This document shows positions 8,030 to 16,417 of a stretch of DNA of 64,000 nucleotides, one piece after another. Source of the DNA: Dorea_D hominis (lineage in GTDB: Bacteria; Bacillota; Clostridia; Lachnospirales; Lachnospiraceae). Under the pieces are notes generated by a model. That model saw only the letters and a list, made by a program, of their open reading frames with translations. It was not told the DNA's origin and searched no databases. Both the position numbers and the translations under genes were made by a program. The stretch covers positions 62,001-126,000 of the forward strand of contig NZ_JACOOY010000003.1 in the NCBI RefSeq assembly GCF_014287705.1, in the 5' to 3' direction. Within the stretch, counting starts at the first letter, position 1, and the number at the start of each line of letters is the position of its first letter.

Positions 8030-9216
8030 TCGCATTATATCTGGCTCCGCTGTATCTGTTATTATGCGGATATATACTCTGGCGCATGCTGCACTGGCTT
8101 GCAGCCTGTCACGATGTGACAAAAAATTTTTTTCTCAGGGGACTGCTCGTCACAGTGTACGTTTTTCTGGCGCTAAGCCTGCTTTTTGGATTCCTTGTAC
8201 CGCCGTCGATGTTACAAAGAGTGCTGAAAGGGATTGGCAATTACTGGCTGGGTGTGTTATTATATATCTTGCTTACAGTTCTTGTAGCAGATCTTATAAG
8301 ACTCATTCTGAAACATGTGTCATTTCCGAAAAAGGAAAGACTTTTTTCAAGAAAAGGACATGTTATCGTGGGCAGTATATGTCTGGCAGTGATTCTGGCA
8401 TTCAGTGCCGCCGGGATCTATGGTGCACGTCATATCGTAACGACAGATTATCAGGTAAAGATATCAAAGAAAGCAGGGAATCGGAAGGAACTGAATCTTG
8501 TTCTTGTGGCTGATTTCCATCTGGGATACAGCATCGGCAGCAGCCATATGCAGCGGATGGTGGAGAAGATCAATGCGTCAAAACCGGATCTTGTAGTGAT
8601 CGCGGGAGATATTTTTGACAATGAATATGAGGCATTGGATAATCCGGAGCGCCTGGAGAAGATATTAAGATCGATCAAGAGCAGGTATGGTGTCTATGCA
8701 TGTTACGGCAACCATGATATACAGGAGAAGATTCTGGCAGGATTTACATTTCCGAGAAAAGGGAAGAAGATGAGCGATCCGCGGATGGATACATTTTTGG
8801 AGAAATCAAATATTCATCTGCTTCGGGATGAAGCAGTCGAGATCGACAATGCTTTTTATCTGTTCGGAAGAGCTGATTATGAACGTCCGGGAAGAGGGAT
8901 CAGGAAGAGAAAGCTTCCGAAAGAACTGGTGAAGGAAATGGATCAGAAGAAACCAATTCTTGTAGTGGATCATGAACCGAGAGAATTAAAAGAACTGGCA
9001 GATGCGGGAGTGGATCTGGATCTGTGTGGACATACACATGATGGCCAGATGTTCCCGGGGAACTTGGTTACGGACATGATGTGGGAGAACTCCTATGGCT
9101 ATCTGAAAAAGGGAAAGATGCATAATATCGTGACTTCCGGGCTTGGCGTATTCGGACCGGATATGAGAGTGGGTACGAAGAGTGAGATCTGCCGGATTAA
9201 GATAAAATTCAATTAG
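8026..9216 (+). CDS. Membrane-anchored calcineurin-like metallophosphoesterase
   Basis: 396 residues. The first about 135 residues contain three to four membrane helices. The catalytic domain follows with the metallophosphoesterase motifs ADFHLG (Asp163, His165), AGDIFDN, CYGNHD (Asn229, His230), VDHEP and CGHTHDGQ, all metal ligands of the two-metal centre. It resembles YkuE-type enzymes; a lipid or lipid-linked phosphate substrate is likely given the membrane anchor but is inferred. The start overlaps the preceding gene by 4 bp. No transcription terminator is obvious directly after it. Confidence 0.85.
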   Translation: MIALYLAPLYLLLCGYILWRMLHWLAACHDVTKNFFLRGLLVTVYVFLALSLLFGFLVPPSMLQRVLKGIGNYWLGVLLYILLTVLVADLIRLILKHVSFPKKERLFSRKGHVIVGSICLAVILAFSAAGIYGARHIVTTDYQVKISKKAGNRKELNLVLVADFHLGYSIGSSHMQRMVEKINASKPDLVVIAGDIFDNEYEALDNPERLEKILRSIKSRYGVYACYGNHDIQEKILAGFTFPRKGKKMSDPRMDTFLEKSNIHLLRDEAVEIDNAFYLFGRADYERPGRGIRKRKLPKELVKEMDQKKPILVVDHEPRELKELADAGVDLDLCGHTHDGQMFPGNLVTDMMWENSYGYLKKGKMHNIVTSGLGVFGPDMRVGTKSEICRIKIKFN

Positions 9217-9296
9217 AGAGAAAGAGAGAAAGGGAATTGCAAAAAAGTAAAACTTTCTCTTTCTTTTCGCTCTGAATTGGTGTATGATAGTAAAAG

Positions 9297-9342
9297 ACAC
9301 AACATATTGTGTAATGACAAGTTAAAAATATCTATATTTTGT
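9297..9342 (+). promoter_or_regulatory. NrdR operator (one strong, one weak box) before nrdD
   Basis: ACACAACATATTGTGT (9297-9312) is a near-perfect NrdR box. A degenerate second copy lies at 9327-9342 with its centre 30 bp away, close to the three-turn spacing of paired NrdR sites. A likely -10, TATGAT (9283-9288), lies just upstream, so bound NrdR would block transcription. NrdR is the (d)ATP-sensing repressor of ribonucleotide reductase genes. Confidence 0.75.
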
Positions 9343-9383
9343 TATAAAAAAAGAATGCTAAAAAAGGAGAAATCAAGGGGATT

Positions 9384-11573
9384 ATGGGAATTCAAGTGAA
9401 AAATCATGTGATCAAACGAAACGGAGAGGAAGTACCGTTCCAGCTTGATAAGATCATAAATGCGATCAAATCTGCAAACAAAGAGGTAGAACGGATCCAT
9501 CAGTTGAATGAATATCAGATTCTTGCAGTGGCAGATACAATCGGTCAGAAAGTGAACGAATATCGCCATGCCGTGAATGTAGAAGATATTCAGGATATGG
9601 TAGAGACCGGCATCATGGAGATGCGTGGATATGAAGTCGCACAGAAGTATGTGCGTTATCGTTATAAGAGAGAGCTTACCAGAAAATCAAATACAACAGA
9701 TAATGGAATCCTCGCACTGATCGAGCACATGAATGAAGAAGTAAATCAAGAGAATTCCAACAAGAATCCTGTGATCAATTCTACACAGAGAGATTACATG
9801 GCAGGAGAAGTCAGCAAAGACTTATCCAGACGTCTGCTCCTTCCGGAAGAGATTGTGCAGGCGCACGAAGCAGGAATCATCCACTTCCATGATTCTGATT
9901 ATTTTGCACAGAAAGAACATAACTGTGATCTGATCAATTTACAGGATATGTTGCAGAATGGTACAGTGATCAGTGAGACGCTGATCGAGAAGCCGCATAG
10001 CTTTTTTACAGCATGTAATGTAACGACCCAGATCGTGGCACAGGTGGCAAGTAACCAGTATGGCGGACAGTCTTTTACACTGGCACATCTGGCACCGTTT
10101 GTAGATATCAGCAGACAGAAACTCCGTAAGAATGTTATCGCTGAGAGACAAGAATGTGGCGAGAGCATGGATCCGGAAATCATTGACAAGATTACAGAAC
10201 GCAGACTCCGCGATGAAGTAAAGAGCGGAATCCAGACGATCCAGTATCAGCTTATCACACTGATGACCTGTAATGGACAGGCGCCGTTTGTAACCGTATT
10301 TATGTATCTGGATGAAGTAGAAGACGGACAGTTAAGAGATGACCTTGCTATGATCATTGAAGAAGTGATGAGACAGAGAATGCAGGGCGTTAAGAATGAA
10401 AAAGGTGTATGGATCACTCCGGCATTCCCGAAATTGATCTATGTATTGGATGAAGATAATATTACAGAAGGTTCCAAGTACTGGGAATTGACCAAGCTGG
10501 CAGCAGAATGTACAGCAAAACGTATGGTACCGGATTATATTTCCGCTAAGATGATGCGTGAGCTGAAGCAGGGAGAAGTTTACCCGTGTATGGGCTGCCG
10601 TTCATTTTTGACAGTTGAGGACGAGCAGAGAAATCCGGACGGAAGCCATAAGTTCTATGGACGTTTCAATCAGGGAGTTGTAACGATCAATCTTGTAGAT
10701 GTGGCATGTTCTTCCAATGGAGATATGGATAAATTCTGGAAGATTCTGGATGAACGTCTGGAGTTGTGCCACCGGGCACTCCGCTGCAGACATGAGCGTC
10801 TTCTCGGAACGATTTCCGATGTAGCGCCGATCCTGTGGCAGTATGGTGCACTGGCAAGACTGAAGAAGGGTGAGACGATCGACAGACTGCTTTATAATGG
10901 ATATTCAACAATCTCTCTCGGATATGCGGGCCTTTATGAGATGTGCATGCGTATGCTTGGCAAATCCCATACAGATCCGGAAGCAAGCCCGTTTGCACTG
11001 GAAGTTATGCAGAAACTGAATGATAAGTGCAAAGAATGGAAAGAAGCAGAGCACATCAGCTATTCCGTATACGGGACACCGATGGAATCTACAACTTACA
11101 AATTTGCAAAATGTTTACAGAAACGTTTTGGAATCATCAAAGGCGTAACCGATAAGAATTATATTACGAACAGCTATCACGTACATGTAACAGAGAAGAT
11201 CGATGCATTTAAGAAACTGAAATTCGAATCCGAATTCCAGAAGTTGTCTCCGGGTGGAGCGATCAGCTACATCGAAGTACCGGATATGCAGGACAATATT
11301 CCGGCAGTACTCTCCGTTATGCAGTATATTTATGAGAATATCATGTATGCTGAGTTGAATACGAAGAGCGATTACTGTGAATGTTGCGGCTATACCGGTG
11401 AGATCCAGATCAAGGAAGACGGAAACGGTAAACTGATCTGGGAGTGTCCGAACTGCGGTAACAGAGATCAGGATAAGTTATGTGTAGCAAGAAGAACCTG
11501 TGGATATATCGGAACACAGTTCTGGAATCAGGGAAGAACACAGGAAATCAAAGACCGCGTACTTCACCTGTAA
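9384..11573 (+). CDS. nrdD: Anaerobic (class III) ribonucleoside-triphosphate reductase
   Basis: 729 residues, the normal family length. An N-terminal ATP-cone domain (residues 1-90, starting KNHVIKRNGEEVPFQLDKI) regulates activity. The C-terminus has the zinc site ECCGYTG...CPNCGN and the glycyl-radical motif RRTCGYIG with the radical at Gly707. It reduces NTPs to dNTPs under anaerobic conditions, using formate or thiols, after radical installation by NrdG. Unusually, nrdG is not adjacent but 10.3 kb downstream at 21878, beyond the sucrose locus. Regulation by NrdR is indicated by the operator upstream. A GGAG Shine-Dalgarno lies about 15 bases before ATG 9384. Confidence 0.97.
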   Translation: MGIQVKNHVIKRNGEEVPFQLDKIINAIKSANKEVERIHQLNEYQILAVADTIGQKVNEYRHAVNVEDIQDMVETGIMEMRGYEVAQKYVRYRYKRELTRKSNTTDNGILALIEHMNEEVNQENSNKNPVINSTQRDYMAGEVSKDLSRRLLLPEEIVQAHEAGIIHFHDSDYFAQKEHNCDLINLQDMLQNGTVISETLIEKPHSFFTACNVTTQIVAQVASNQYGGQSFTLAHLAPFVDISRQKLRKNVIAERQECGESMDPEIIDKITERRLRDEVKSGIQTIQYQLITLMTCNGQAPFVTVFMYLDEVEDGQLRDDLAMIIEEVMRQRMQGVKNEKGVWITPAFPKLIYVLDEDNITEGSKYWELTKLAAECTAKRMVPDYISAKMMRELKQGEVYPCMGCRSFLTVEDEQRNPDGSHKFYGRFNQGVVTINLVDVACSSNGDMDKFWKILDERLELCHRALRCRHERLLGTISDVAPILWQYGALARLKKGETIDRLLYNGYSTISLGYAGLYEMCMRMLGKSHTDPEASPFALEVMQKLNDKCKEWKEAEHISYSVYGTPMESTTYKFAKCLQKRFGIIKGVTDKNYITNSYHVHVTEKIDAFKKLKFESEFQKLSPGGAISYIEVPDMQDNIPAVLSVMQYIYENIMYAELNTKSDYCECCGYTGEIQIKEDGNGKLIWECPNCGNRDQDKLCVARRTCGYIGTQFWNQGRTQEIKDRVLHL

Positions 11574-11583
11574 GAAGGAAAGA

Positions 11584-11612
11584 TTGACAAAAAGAACAAC
11601 TCCATATATAAT
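11584..11612 (+). promoter_or_regulatory. Consensus sigma-A promoter
   Basis: Perfect TTGACA (11584-11589) and perfect TATAAT (11607-11612) with exactly 17 bp between them. It begins 11 bp after nrdD and drives the 160-nt leader and tcdA. Confidence 0.88.
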
Positions 11613-11618
11613 ATAACC

Positions 11619-11776
11619 TATTGAATTACTGGGAATATGAAGTGACCGGCGGGTGCATGCATGAGAGACATGGAATGCAGCCGCTGGTTTTGCGTAACAA
11701 ACTTACAAAGCGTGTTCTATTATTGCGATAAAATCTGTGAGACACGTTTCGTACGGCAGAAGGAGAAGATAAGAAG
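11619..11776 (+). ncRNA. Unidentified structured leader or small RNA upstream of tcdA
   Basis: About 160 nt of apparent non-coding transcript follow a perfect promoter. The core is a strong hairpin: CCGGCGGGTGCAT (from about 11644) pairs with ATGCAGCCGCTGG (ending about 11689) with two single-base bulges. A further stem CGTGT (about 11712)/ACACG (about 11744) is possible. There is no T-box or recognised riboswitch core. In Bacillus a 6S RNA gene lies beside the tcdA homologue yrvM, as far as I recall, so a 6S-type RNA is one idea, but I found no closing stem or typical 6S bubble to support it. Confidence 0.35.
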
Positions 11777-12544
11777 ATGCTGACACAATTTTCGAGAACC
11801 GAATTATTACTTGGAAAAGAAGCAATGGACAGGCTTGCGAATGCCAGAGTTGCGGTATTTGGAATCGGTGGCGTGGGCGGTTACGTCTGCGAGGCACTGG
11901 TGCGAAGCGGCGTAGGTGCATTTGATCTGATCGATGATGATAAAGTATGTCTGACGAACCTGAACCGTCAGATCATTGCGACAAGAAAGACTGTTGGAAA
12001 ATATAAGACAAAAGTGATGCGTGACCGTATCCTGGAGATCAATCCGAATGCAAAAGTGACGATCCATGACTGCTTCTTCCTGCCGGAAAATGCAGATGAT
12101 TTCGCATTTGAAGAGTATGATTATATCGTCGATGCTGTAGATACGGTAACGGCAAAGATCGCACTTGTGATGGCGGCAAAGGAGAAAAATGTGCCGATCA
12201 TCAGCAGTATGGGGGCCGGAAATAAACTGGATGCCAGTATGTTCCGCGTGGCAGACATTTATAAGACGAAAGTATGCCCGCTTGCAAAAGTTATGCGCCG
12301 GGAACTGAAAAAACGTGGCGTAAAGAAGCTGAAAGTGGTATATTCAGAAGAGCAGCCAACCAGACCGAAAGAAGATATGGCGACCAGCTGCAGACACAAC
12401 TGTATCTGCCCGCCGGGAGCAAAGCATAAGTGCACGGAGAGAAGAGATATTCCGGGAAGTGTGGCATTTGTACCTTCGGTGGCAGGACTTATTATTGCCG
12501 GTGAAGTGGTAAAAGACCTGGCTGCAGGAGAAACACAGAAATAG
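11777..12544 (+). CDS. tcdA: tRNA threonylcarbamoyladenosine dehydratase
   Basis: 255 residues, the usual length of TcdA/YrvM. It has the E1-like nucleotide-binding motif GIGGVGG (29-35), DDDKVCLTNLNRQ, and the C-terminal SVAFVPSVAGLIIAG signature. TcdA uses ATP to cyclise t6A37 of ANN-decoding tRNAs into ct6A. A cysteine-rich stretch (CRHNCICPPGAKHKC) near residue 205 may bind zinc. It lies behind a perfect promoter with a long structured leader and is followed after 33 bp by the rhodanese-TtcA-like gene, making a small tRNA-modification operon. Confidence 0.92.
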   Translation: MLTQFSRTELLLGKEAMDRLANARVAVFGIGGVGGYVCEALVRSGVGAFDLIDDDKVCLTNLNRQIIATRKTVGKYKTKVMRDRILEINPNAKVTIHDCFFLPENADDFAFEEYDYIVDAVDTVTAKIALVMAAKEKNVPIISSMGAGNKLDASMFRVADIYKTKVCPLAKVMRRELKKRGVKKLKVVYSEEQPTRPKEDMATSCRHNCICPPGAKHKCTERRDIPGSVAFVPSVAGLIIAGEVVKDLAAGETQK

Positions 12545-12577
12545 ATTCGATAAGAAAGCAGAATTGGTGATACAAAG

Positions 12578-13729
12578 ATGAGTATTTCAATAGCGGAATT
12601 AAAAAAATTAGAAAAAGACAGTTATGAGCTTCTGGATATCCGCAGTGAGGTAGAGATTTCCCACGGAGCAATTCCCGGAGCAATTGCGGTAAAGCCGGAA
12701 GAGATTGAAAAAAAATTAAAAAATAAAGAGCTGGATCCGGAGAAAAAGCAGGTTATCTGCTGTAGCAGAGGAAAAATCAGCGTAGAGATCGCAGAAGAGC
12801 TGGAAGAAGAAGGATATAACGCAGAGAGCCTGGAAGGCGGTTATGTAGCCTGGCTGATGGACGTTATGAAAGAGGAGATGGATAAGGATCAGAATAATGA
12901 GAAAGCAAAGGAAGTAGAGCAGAGCCTTCGCAAGAAATTCAAGAAAAAAATCTGGTCTAAATTTACAAAAGCGATCAACACGTATGAACTGGTAAAACCG
13001 GGAGATAAGATTGCAGTCTGTATTTCCGGTGGAAAAGATTCGATGCTGATGGCGAAATGCTTTCAGGAACTGAAAGTACACAACAAGTTTGATTTTGAAG
13101 TAAAGTTTCTTGTAATGGATCCGGGATACAGCCCGGAGAATCGCAAGGTTATTGAAGATAATGCGAAGAAACTGAATATTCCGATCACAATCTTTGAATC
13201 CGATATTTTTGAATCGGTATTTAATGTAGAGAAATCACCGTGCTATCTCTGTGCGAGAATGCGCAGAGGACATCTGTATCATTTCGCAAAAGATATGGGA
13301 TGTAATAAGATCGCACTGGGACATCATTATGATGATGTGATCGAGACGATCCTGATGGGAATGCTTTACAGCGGACAGATCCAGACGATGATGCCAAAAC
13401 TGCATAGTACAAATTTTGAGGGAATGGAGCTGATTCGTCCACTCTATCTTGTGCGTGAAGATGACATCAAGGCATGGAGAGATTATAACGATTTGCATTT
13501 TATTCAGTGTGCATGTAAATTTACAGACACTTGTACAACATGTAACAATGAAGAGAACCAGTCCAAGCGGATCGAGATCAAGAATCTCATCAGCGAATTG
13601 AAAAAGACGAACCGGTTCGTCGAGGGCAACATTTTCAAGAGCGTAGAAAATGTCAATTTAAATACCATTGTGGCATATAAGAAAGATGGAGTGAAACATA
13701 ATTTCTTAGACACTTATGATGAAATATAA
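12578..13729 (+). CDS. Rhodanese domain fused to TtcA/TilS-type PP-loop tRNA thiolase
   Basis: 383 residues. Residues 1-95 are a rhodanese domain with active-site loop CCSRGKIS (likely catalytic Cys62). After a basic linker, residues 115-383 form a PP-loop ATPase with SGGKDS at 150-155, an inner PCYLC pair (Cys222, Cys225) and a second cluster CACKFTDTCTTC from 311, as in TtcA-type enzymes that thiolate tRNA via an iron-sulphur cluster. Fusion puts the persulphide donor and the thiolase in one chain, so sulphur can pass internally. The target base (2-thiocytidine-32 or another) cannot be fixed from sequence. It forms an operon with tcdA and ends at a strong terminator. Confidence 0.85.
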   Translation: MSISIAELKKLEKDSYELLDIRSEVEISHGAIPGAIAVKPEEIEKKLKNKELDPEKKQVICCSRGKISVEIAEELEEEGYNAESLEGGYVAWLMDVMKEEMDKDQNNEKAKEVEQSLRKKFKKKIWSKFTKAINTYELVKPGDKIAVCISGGKDSMLMAKCFQELKVHNKFDFEVKFLVMDPGYSPENRKVIEDNAKKLNIPITIFESDIFESVFNVEKSPCYLCARMRRGHLYHFAKDMGCNKIALGHHYDDVIETILMGMLYSGQIQTMMPKLHSTNFEGMELIRPLYLVREDDIKAWRDYNDLHFIQCACKFTDTCTTCNNEENQSKRIEIKNLISELKKTNRFVEGNIFKSVENVNLNTIVAYKKDGVKHNFLDTYDEI

Positions 13730-13774
13730 AAAACAGAGGGAACAGGAAAGTAAGTACGTGTTCCCTCTGTTTTT
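13729..13774 (+). terminator. Intrinsic terminator after the rhodanese-TtcA gene
   Basis: Arms AAAAACAGAGGGAACA (13729-13744) and TGTTCCCTCTGTTTTT (13759-13774) pair perfectly over 16 bp around a 14-nt loop and end in a T run. It lies between convergent genes and can act on both strands. Confidence 0.93.
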
Positions 13775-13808
13775 ATAATGTGCAGTCTTTTTCAGTGAAA
13801 AAGAAAAG

Positions 13809-14843
13809 TTAAGAAGTTGTATCTCTGCGGATCAAAATCGGTGTAATCATTTTGTGGATGATATCAGACTGTGGTTTTGGCTTGCGTTTTTTTTGCTCGT
13901 TCATCTGTGATACAAGTAATTCCATTGCTTCATAAGCAATTTTATCAATCTGCTGACCTACAGTGCTGATAGGGATGATTGCTTCAGATGCAATTGGAGA
14001 ATCATCAAATCCGACAATACGGTATTCGTCAGGGAAATGTCCATATTTGCGCATGAGTAAATTAAGAAAAATATTTGCATGTGTATCATTAGCCATAAAG
14101 ATTCCTTTTCTTATATTTGGATATTTTCCCTCAATAGAAGAAAAAATATCAGCAATCCGCTGGGTGGTCTCGGCATAAGTATTTCCTAAATCAGAAAGAA
14201 TGAGTTCATTCGGAATATTATATTGTTCGCATGTGTCACAGAACCCTTTGATTCGGCCATAGGAAGGGATCTGTGTGGGAACATGGGAATTAATGTGAAT
14301 CAAAATCTCGCAATCGTTTTTGATAAGCAGACTGGTAGCCTGAACAGCACCCATATAGTTATCTGTGTTGATGCTGTTAACATATTGATCCTCACGTTCG
14401 ATTGTAACAATTGGGATTTGATAGGAAGCCAGTTCCTTGGAAGGAATAGTATGGCTTAATACGATTAATCCCTCAATTTTATAAGCAAGTAATTCCTGGA
14501 GATATTTGCGCTCGGTTTCTTCGGATCCTTTTCCGGTTGAAAAGACAAGAAACTTGTATCCAAATTTTTCATAAGTAGATAAAATTTGATTTAACATTTC
14601 AGAGTAATAATGCAAAAATAAATTTGGAAGCATAATGCCGACAAATTCACTTTTCCCATTTGCAAGGACTTTTGCAAGTTTATTTTCCTGATAATCCAGA
14701 TCGATAAGAGCCTGGGCAATGATTTCCTGATTTTTCAGAGTGAGTGAATCTGGATTATTAAAATATCGGGAGATCGTAGTTTTGGAAAAATTCGTATATC
14801 TTGCTATATCATCAAAAGTAATTTTTTTCTTTTTTTCACTCAT
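13809..14843 (-). CDS. LacI-family repressor of the sucrose/fructan locus
   Basis: 344 residues. An N-terminal helix-turn-helix (ITFDDIARYTNFSKTTISRY, residues 7-26) is followed by the LacI hinge and a periplasmic-binding-type sugar domain (EFVGIMLPNL through VGFDDSPIASEAIIP). ATG 14843 is chosen because AGGAAGG lies 8-14 nt upstream; a longer reading frame would extend past that site without support. It is divergent from the sugar importer operon, whose promoter is flanked by two GTAACCGGTTAC palindromes, the classic LacI-type operator form with a central CG. It should repress the locus until a sugar, probably sucrose or a fructo-oligosaccharide, is bound. Confidence 0.92.
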   Translation of the reverse strand: MSEKKKKITFDDIARYTNFSKTTISRYFNNPDSLTLKNQEIIAQALIDLDYQENKLAKVLANGKSEFVGIMLPNLFLHYYSEMLNQILSTYEKFGYKFLVFSTGKGSEETERKYLQELLAYKIEGLIVLSHTIPSKELASYQIPIVTIEREDQYVNSINTDNYMGAVQATSLLIKNDCEILIHINSHVPTQIPSYGRIKGFCDTCEQYNIPNELILSDLGNTYAETTQRIADIFSSIEGKYPNIRKGIFMANDTHANIFLNLLMRKYGHFPDEYRIVGFDDSPIASEAIIPISTVGQQIDKIAYEAMELLVSQMNEQKKRKPKPQSDIIHKMITPILIRRDTTS

Positions 14844-14902
14844 ATATAGACACCTTCCTTTATATGCAGGTAATATGATCAACAATTATCAAATCTTCAC
14901 TT

Positions 14903-14931
14903 AGTATAGCAGAAGTCCGCATACAATACAA
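14903..14931 (-). promoter_or_regulatory. Promoter of the lacI-type repressor gene
   Basis: On the minus strand TTGTAT (14931-14926) and TATACT (14908-14903) are 17 bp apart, 60 bp before the start codon. The divergent operator at 14951 lies just upstream, so autoregulation is possible. Confidence 0.7.
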
Positions 14932-14950
14932 TTGTAAAATAACCAGTTAA

Positions 14951-14962
14951 GTAACCGGTTAC
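14951..14962. promoter_or_regulatory. LacI-type operator O1
   Basis: GTAACCGGTTAC is a perfect 12-bp palindrome, 19 bp upstream of the operon -35. It sits between the two divergent promoters. Confidence 0.85.
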
Positions 14963-14981
14963 ATAAATGCGTAGAACAGTA

Positions 14982-15010
14982 TTGACAAACAGGTTTCCCG
15001 GATGTATTAT
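14982..15010 (+). promoter_or_regulatory. Promoter of the sugar ABC transporter/GH32 operon
   Basis: TTGACA (14982-14987) and TATTAT (15005-15010) with a 17-bp spacer. Operators lie upstream and immediately downstream. Confidence 0.88.
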
Positions 15011-15018
15011 TGGATTAT

Positions 15019-15045
15019 AAAGTAACCGGTTACTTTACCGGTTAC
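15019..15045. promoter_or_regulatory. LacI-type operator O2 with an adjoining half copy
   Basis: AAAGTAACCGGTTACTTT (15019-15036) is an 18-bp perfect palindrome covering the start of the transcript. A second, imperfect copy (TTTACCGGTTAC, 15034-15045) overlaps its right edge. The centres of O1 and O2 are 71 bp apart, which would allow looping around the promoter. Confidence 0.85.
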
Positions 15046-15094
15046 ACAGTGGAGTATAGATTGAATGGAAAGCTGGAAAGGAGACAAAAAAGAT

Positions 15095-16417
15095 ATGAAA
15101 AAACGCATAATAGCTGCGTTGATGGCCGGAGTGCTGATGATCAGTCTGACCGGATGTCAGAAGAGTACACCGAAGCCAGGAAGTATTGCAGGGTACGATA
15201 AAGGAGAACAATACTTGTCCATATGGGTGCATTCTATCGAAGATACGGATGAGGGACGATGCTACAGAGAAGCAGTGAATGCATTTAATAAGGCATATGA
15301 TGGAAAATATTTTGCGGATATTGAATTTATTCCGAGAAATGATAGCGGTGGTGGCTACTCAGATAAAATCAATGCATCGGTTATGTCTGGAGATCTTCCG
15401 GATGTACTTACTGTTGATGGGCCAAATATTGCGGCTTATGCAGAGAACGGAATTATTCAGCCATTGGCAAAAATGACAGAAAAAGAAAAAAGTGTTTATT
15501 TGAAATCGATCATTGAGCAGGGAACTTATAACAATAAGTTATATGCATTAGGTGCGATGGAGTCAAGTGTCGGGCTGTATTATAATAAAGAAATTTTAGA
15601 CGAAGCGGGCATTCAGGTGCCGGATGCAGATCATCCATGGACGCAGTCACAGTTTTTGGAAGTTCTGAAAAAACTGAAACCGATTATGGATAAGAAAAAT
15701 GGTTATGCATTAGACATGACATTTCCGGTGGGTGAGGCTACCATATATTATTATGCTCCGTTTTTCTGGTCAAACGGCGGAGATCTGACAGACAAAACAG
15801 GACTTACCGTAGATGGAATTTTTAATTCTAAACAGAATATAAAAACAGTTTCTTATTTTAAGACATTATTGAAACAGAAATATATGTCGAAAGTTCCGAT
15901 AGACTCTTTGTTTGAGAGCGGAAGAGCAGCATTTAAAATCGATGGAGCATGGGAAGTAAATACATTGTATACCAGTTATCCGGATGTATCTTTTGGTGTG
16001 GCACCGTATGTTGTGGGAGATGAATGGAATGGAGAGCAATATGCACCTACCGGTTCATGGGCATTTGCAGCTTCTTCCAAAACAAAGCATATCAAAGGAG
16101 CAACAGAACTTGTAAAATGGATGAGCGGCGTAGAGAGTGGAAAACGTCTGTGGGAAAAATCAAAATCTTTCCCATCTACTTATGAAGCATACGAGTCCAT
16201 CGATGTGTTTAAAAAAGATAAGAACTATAAAGAATTATATTATCAGTTAAGTAAATACGGTCATCCAAGACCGAAGACACCTGCTTATCCGCAGGTAAGT
16301 ACATCATTTCAGCAAGTACTGGAAAATTCTGTTCTGAGCGGATACGATGCAAAAGAACAGTTGGATAAATCTGTAGAAAGGATTGACGCAAAGCTGAAGC
16401 GTTATAAAATAAAGTAA
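15095..16417 (+). CDS. Sugar ABC transporter substrate-binding lipoprotein
   Basis: 440 residues. It begins with a lipoprotein signal peptide: MKKR, a hydrophobic stretch and the lipobox LTGC, giving a lipid-anchored Cys at about residue 22. The mature part has the extracellular solute-binding family 1 layout (SVGLYYNKEILDEAGI, PTGSWAFAASSKTK). ATG 15095 follows AAAGGAG; a longer in-frame ATG at 15065 would put charged residues before the signal peptide. It starts the operator-controlled operon and delivers sugar to the two permeases that follow. Together with GH32 and fructokinase this suggests sucrose or short fructo-oligosaccharides as ligand. Confidence 0.92.
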   Translation: MKKRIIAALMAGVLMISLTGCQKSTPKPGSIAGYDKGEQYLSIWVHSIEDTDEGRCYREAVNAFNKAYDGKYFADIEFIPRNDSGGGYSDKINASVMSGDLPDVLTVDGPNIAAYAENGIIQPLAKMTEKEKSVYLKSIIEQGTYNNKLYALGAMESSVGLYYNKEILDEAGIQVPDADHPWTQSQFLEVLKKLKPIMDKKNGYALDMTFPVGEATIYYYAPFFWSNGGDLTDKTGLTVDGIFNSKQNIKTVSYFKTLLKQKYMSKVPIDSLFESGRAAFKIDGAWEVNTLYTSYPDVSFGVAPYVVGDEWNGEQYAPTGSWAFAASSKTKHIKGATELVKWMSGVESGKRLWEKSKSFPSTYEAYESIDVFKKDKNYKELYYQLSKYGHPRPKTPAYPQVSTSFQQVLENSVLSGYDAKEQLDKSVERIDAKLKRYKIK

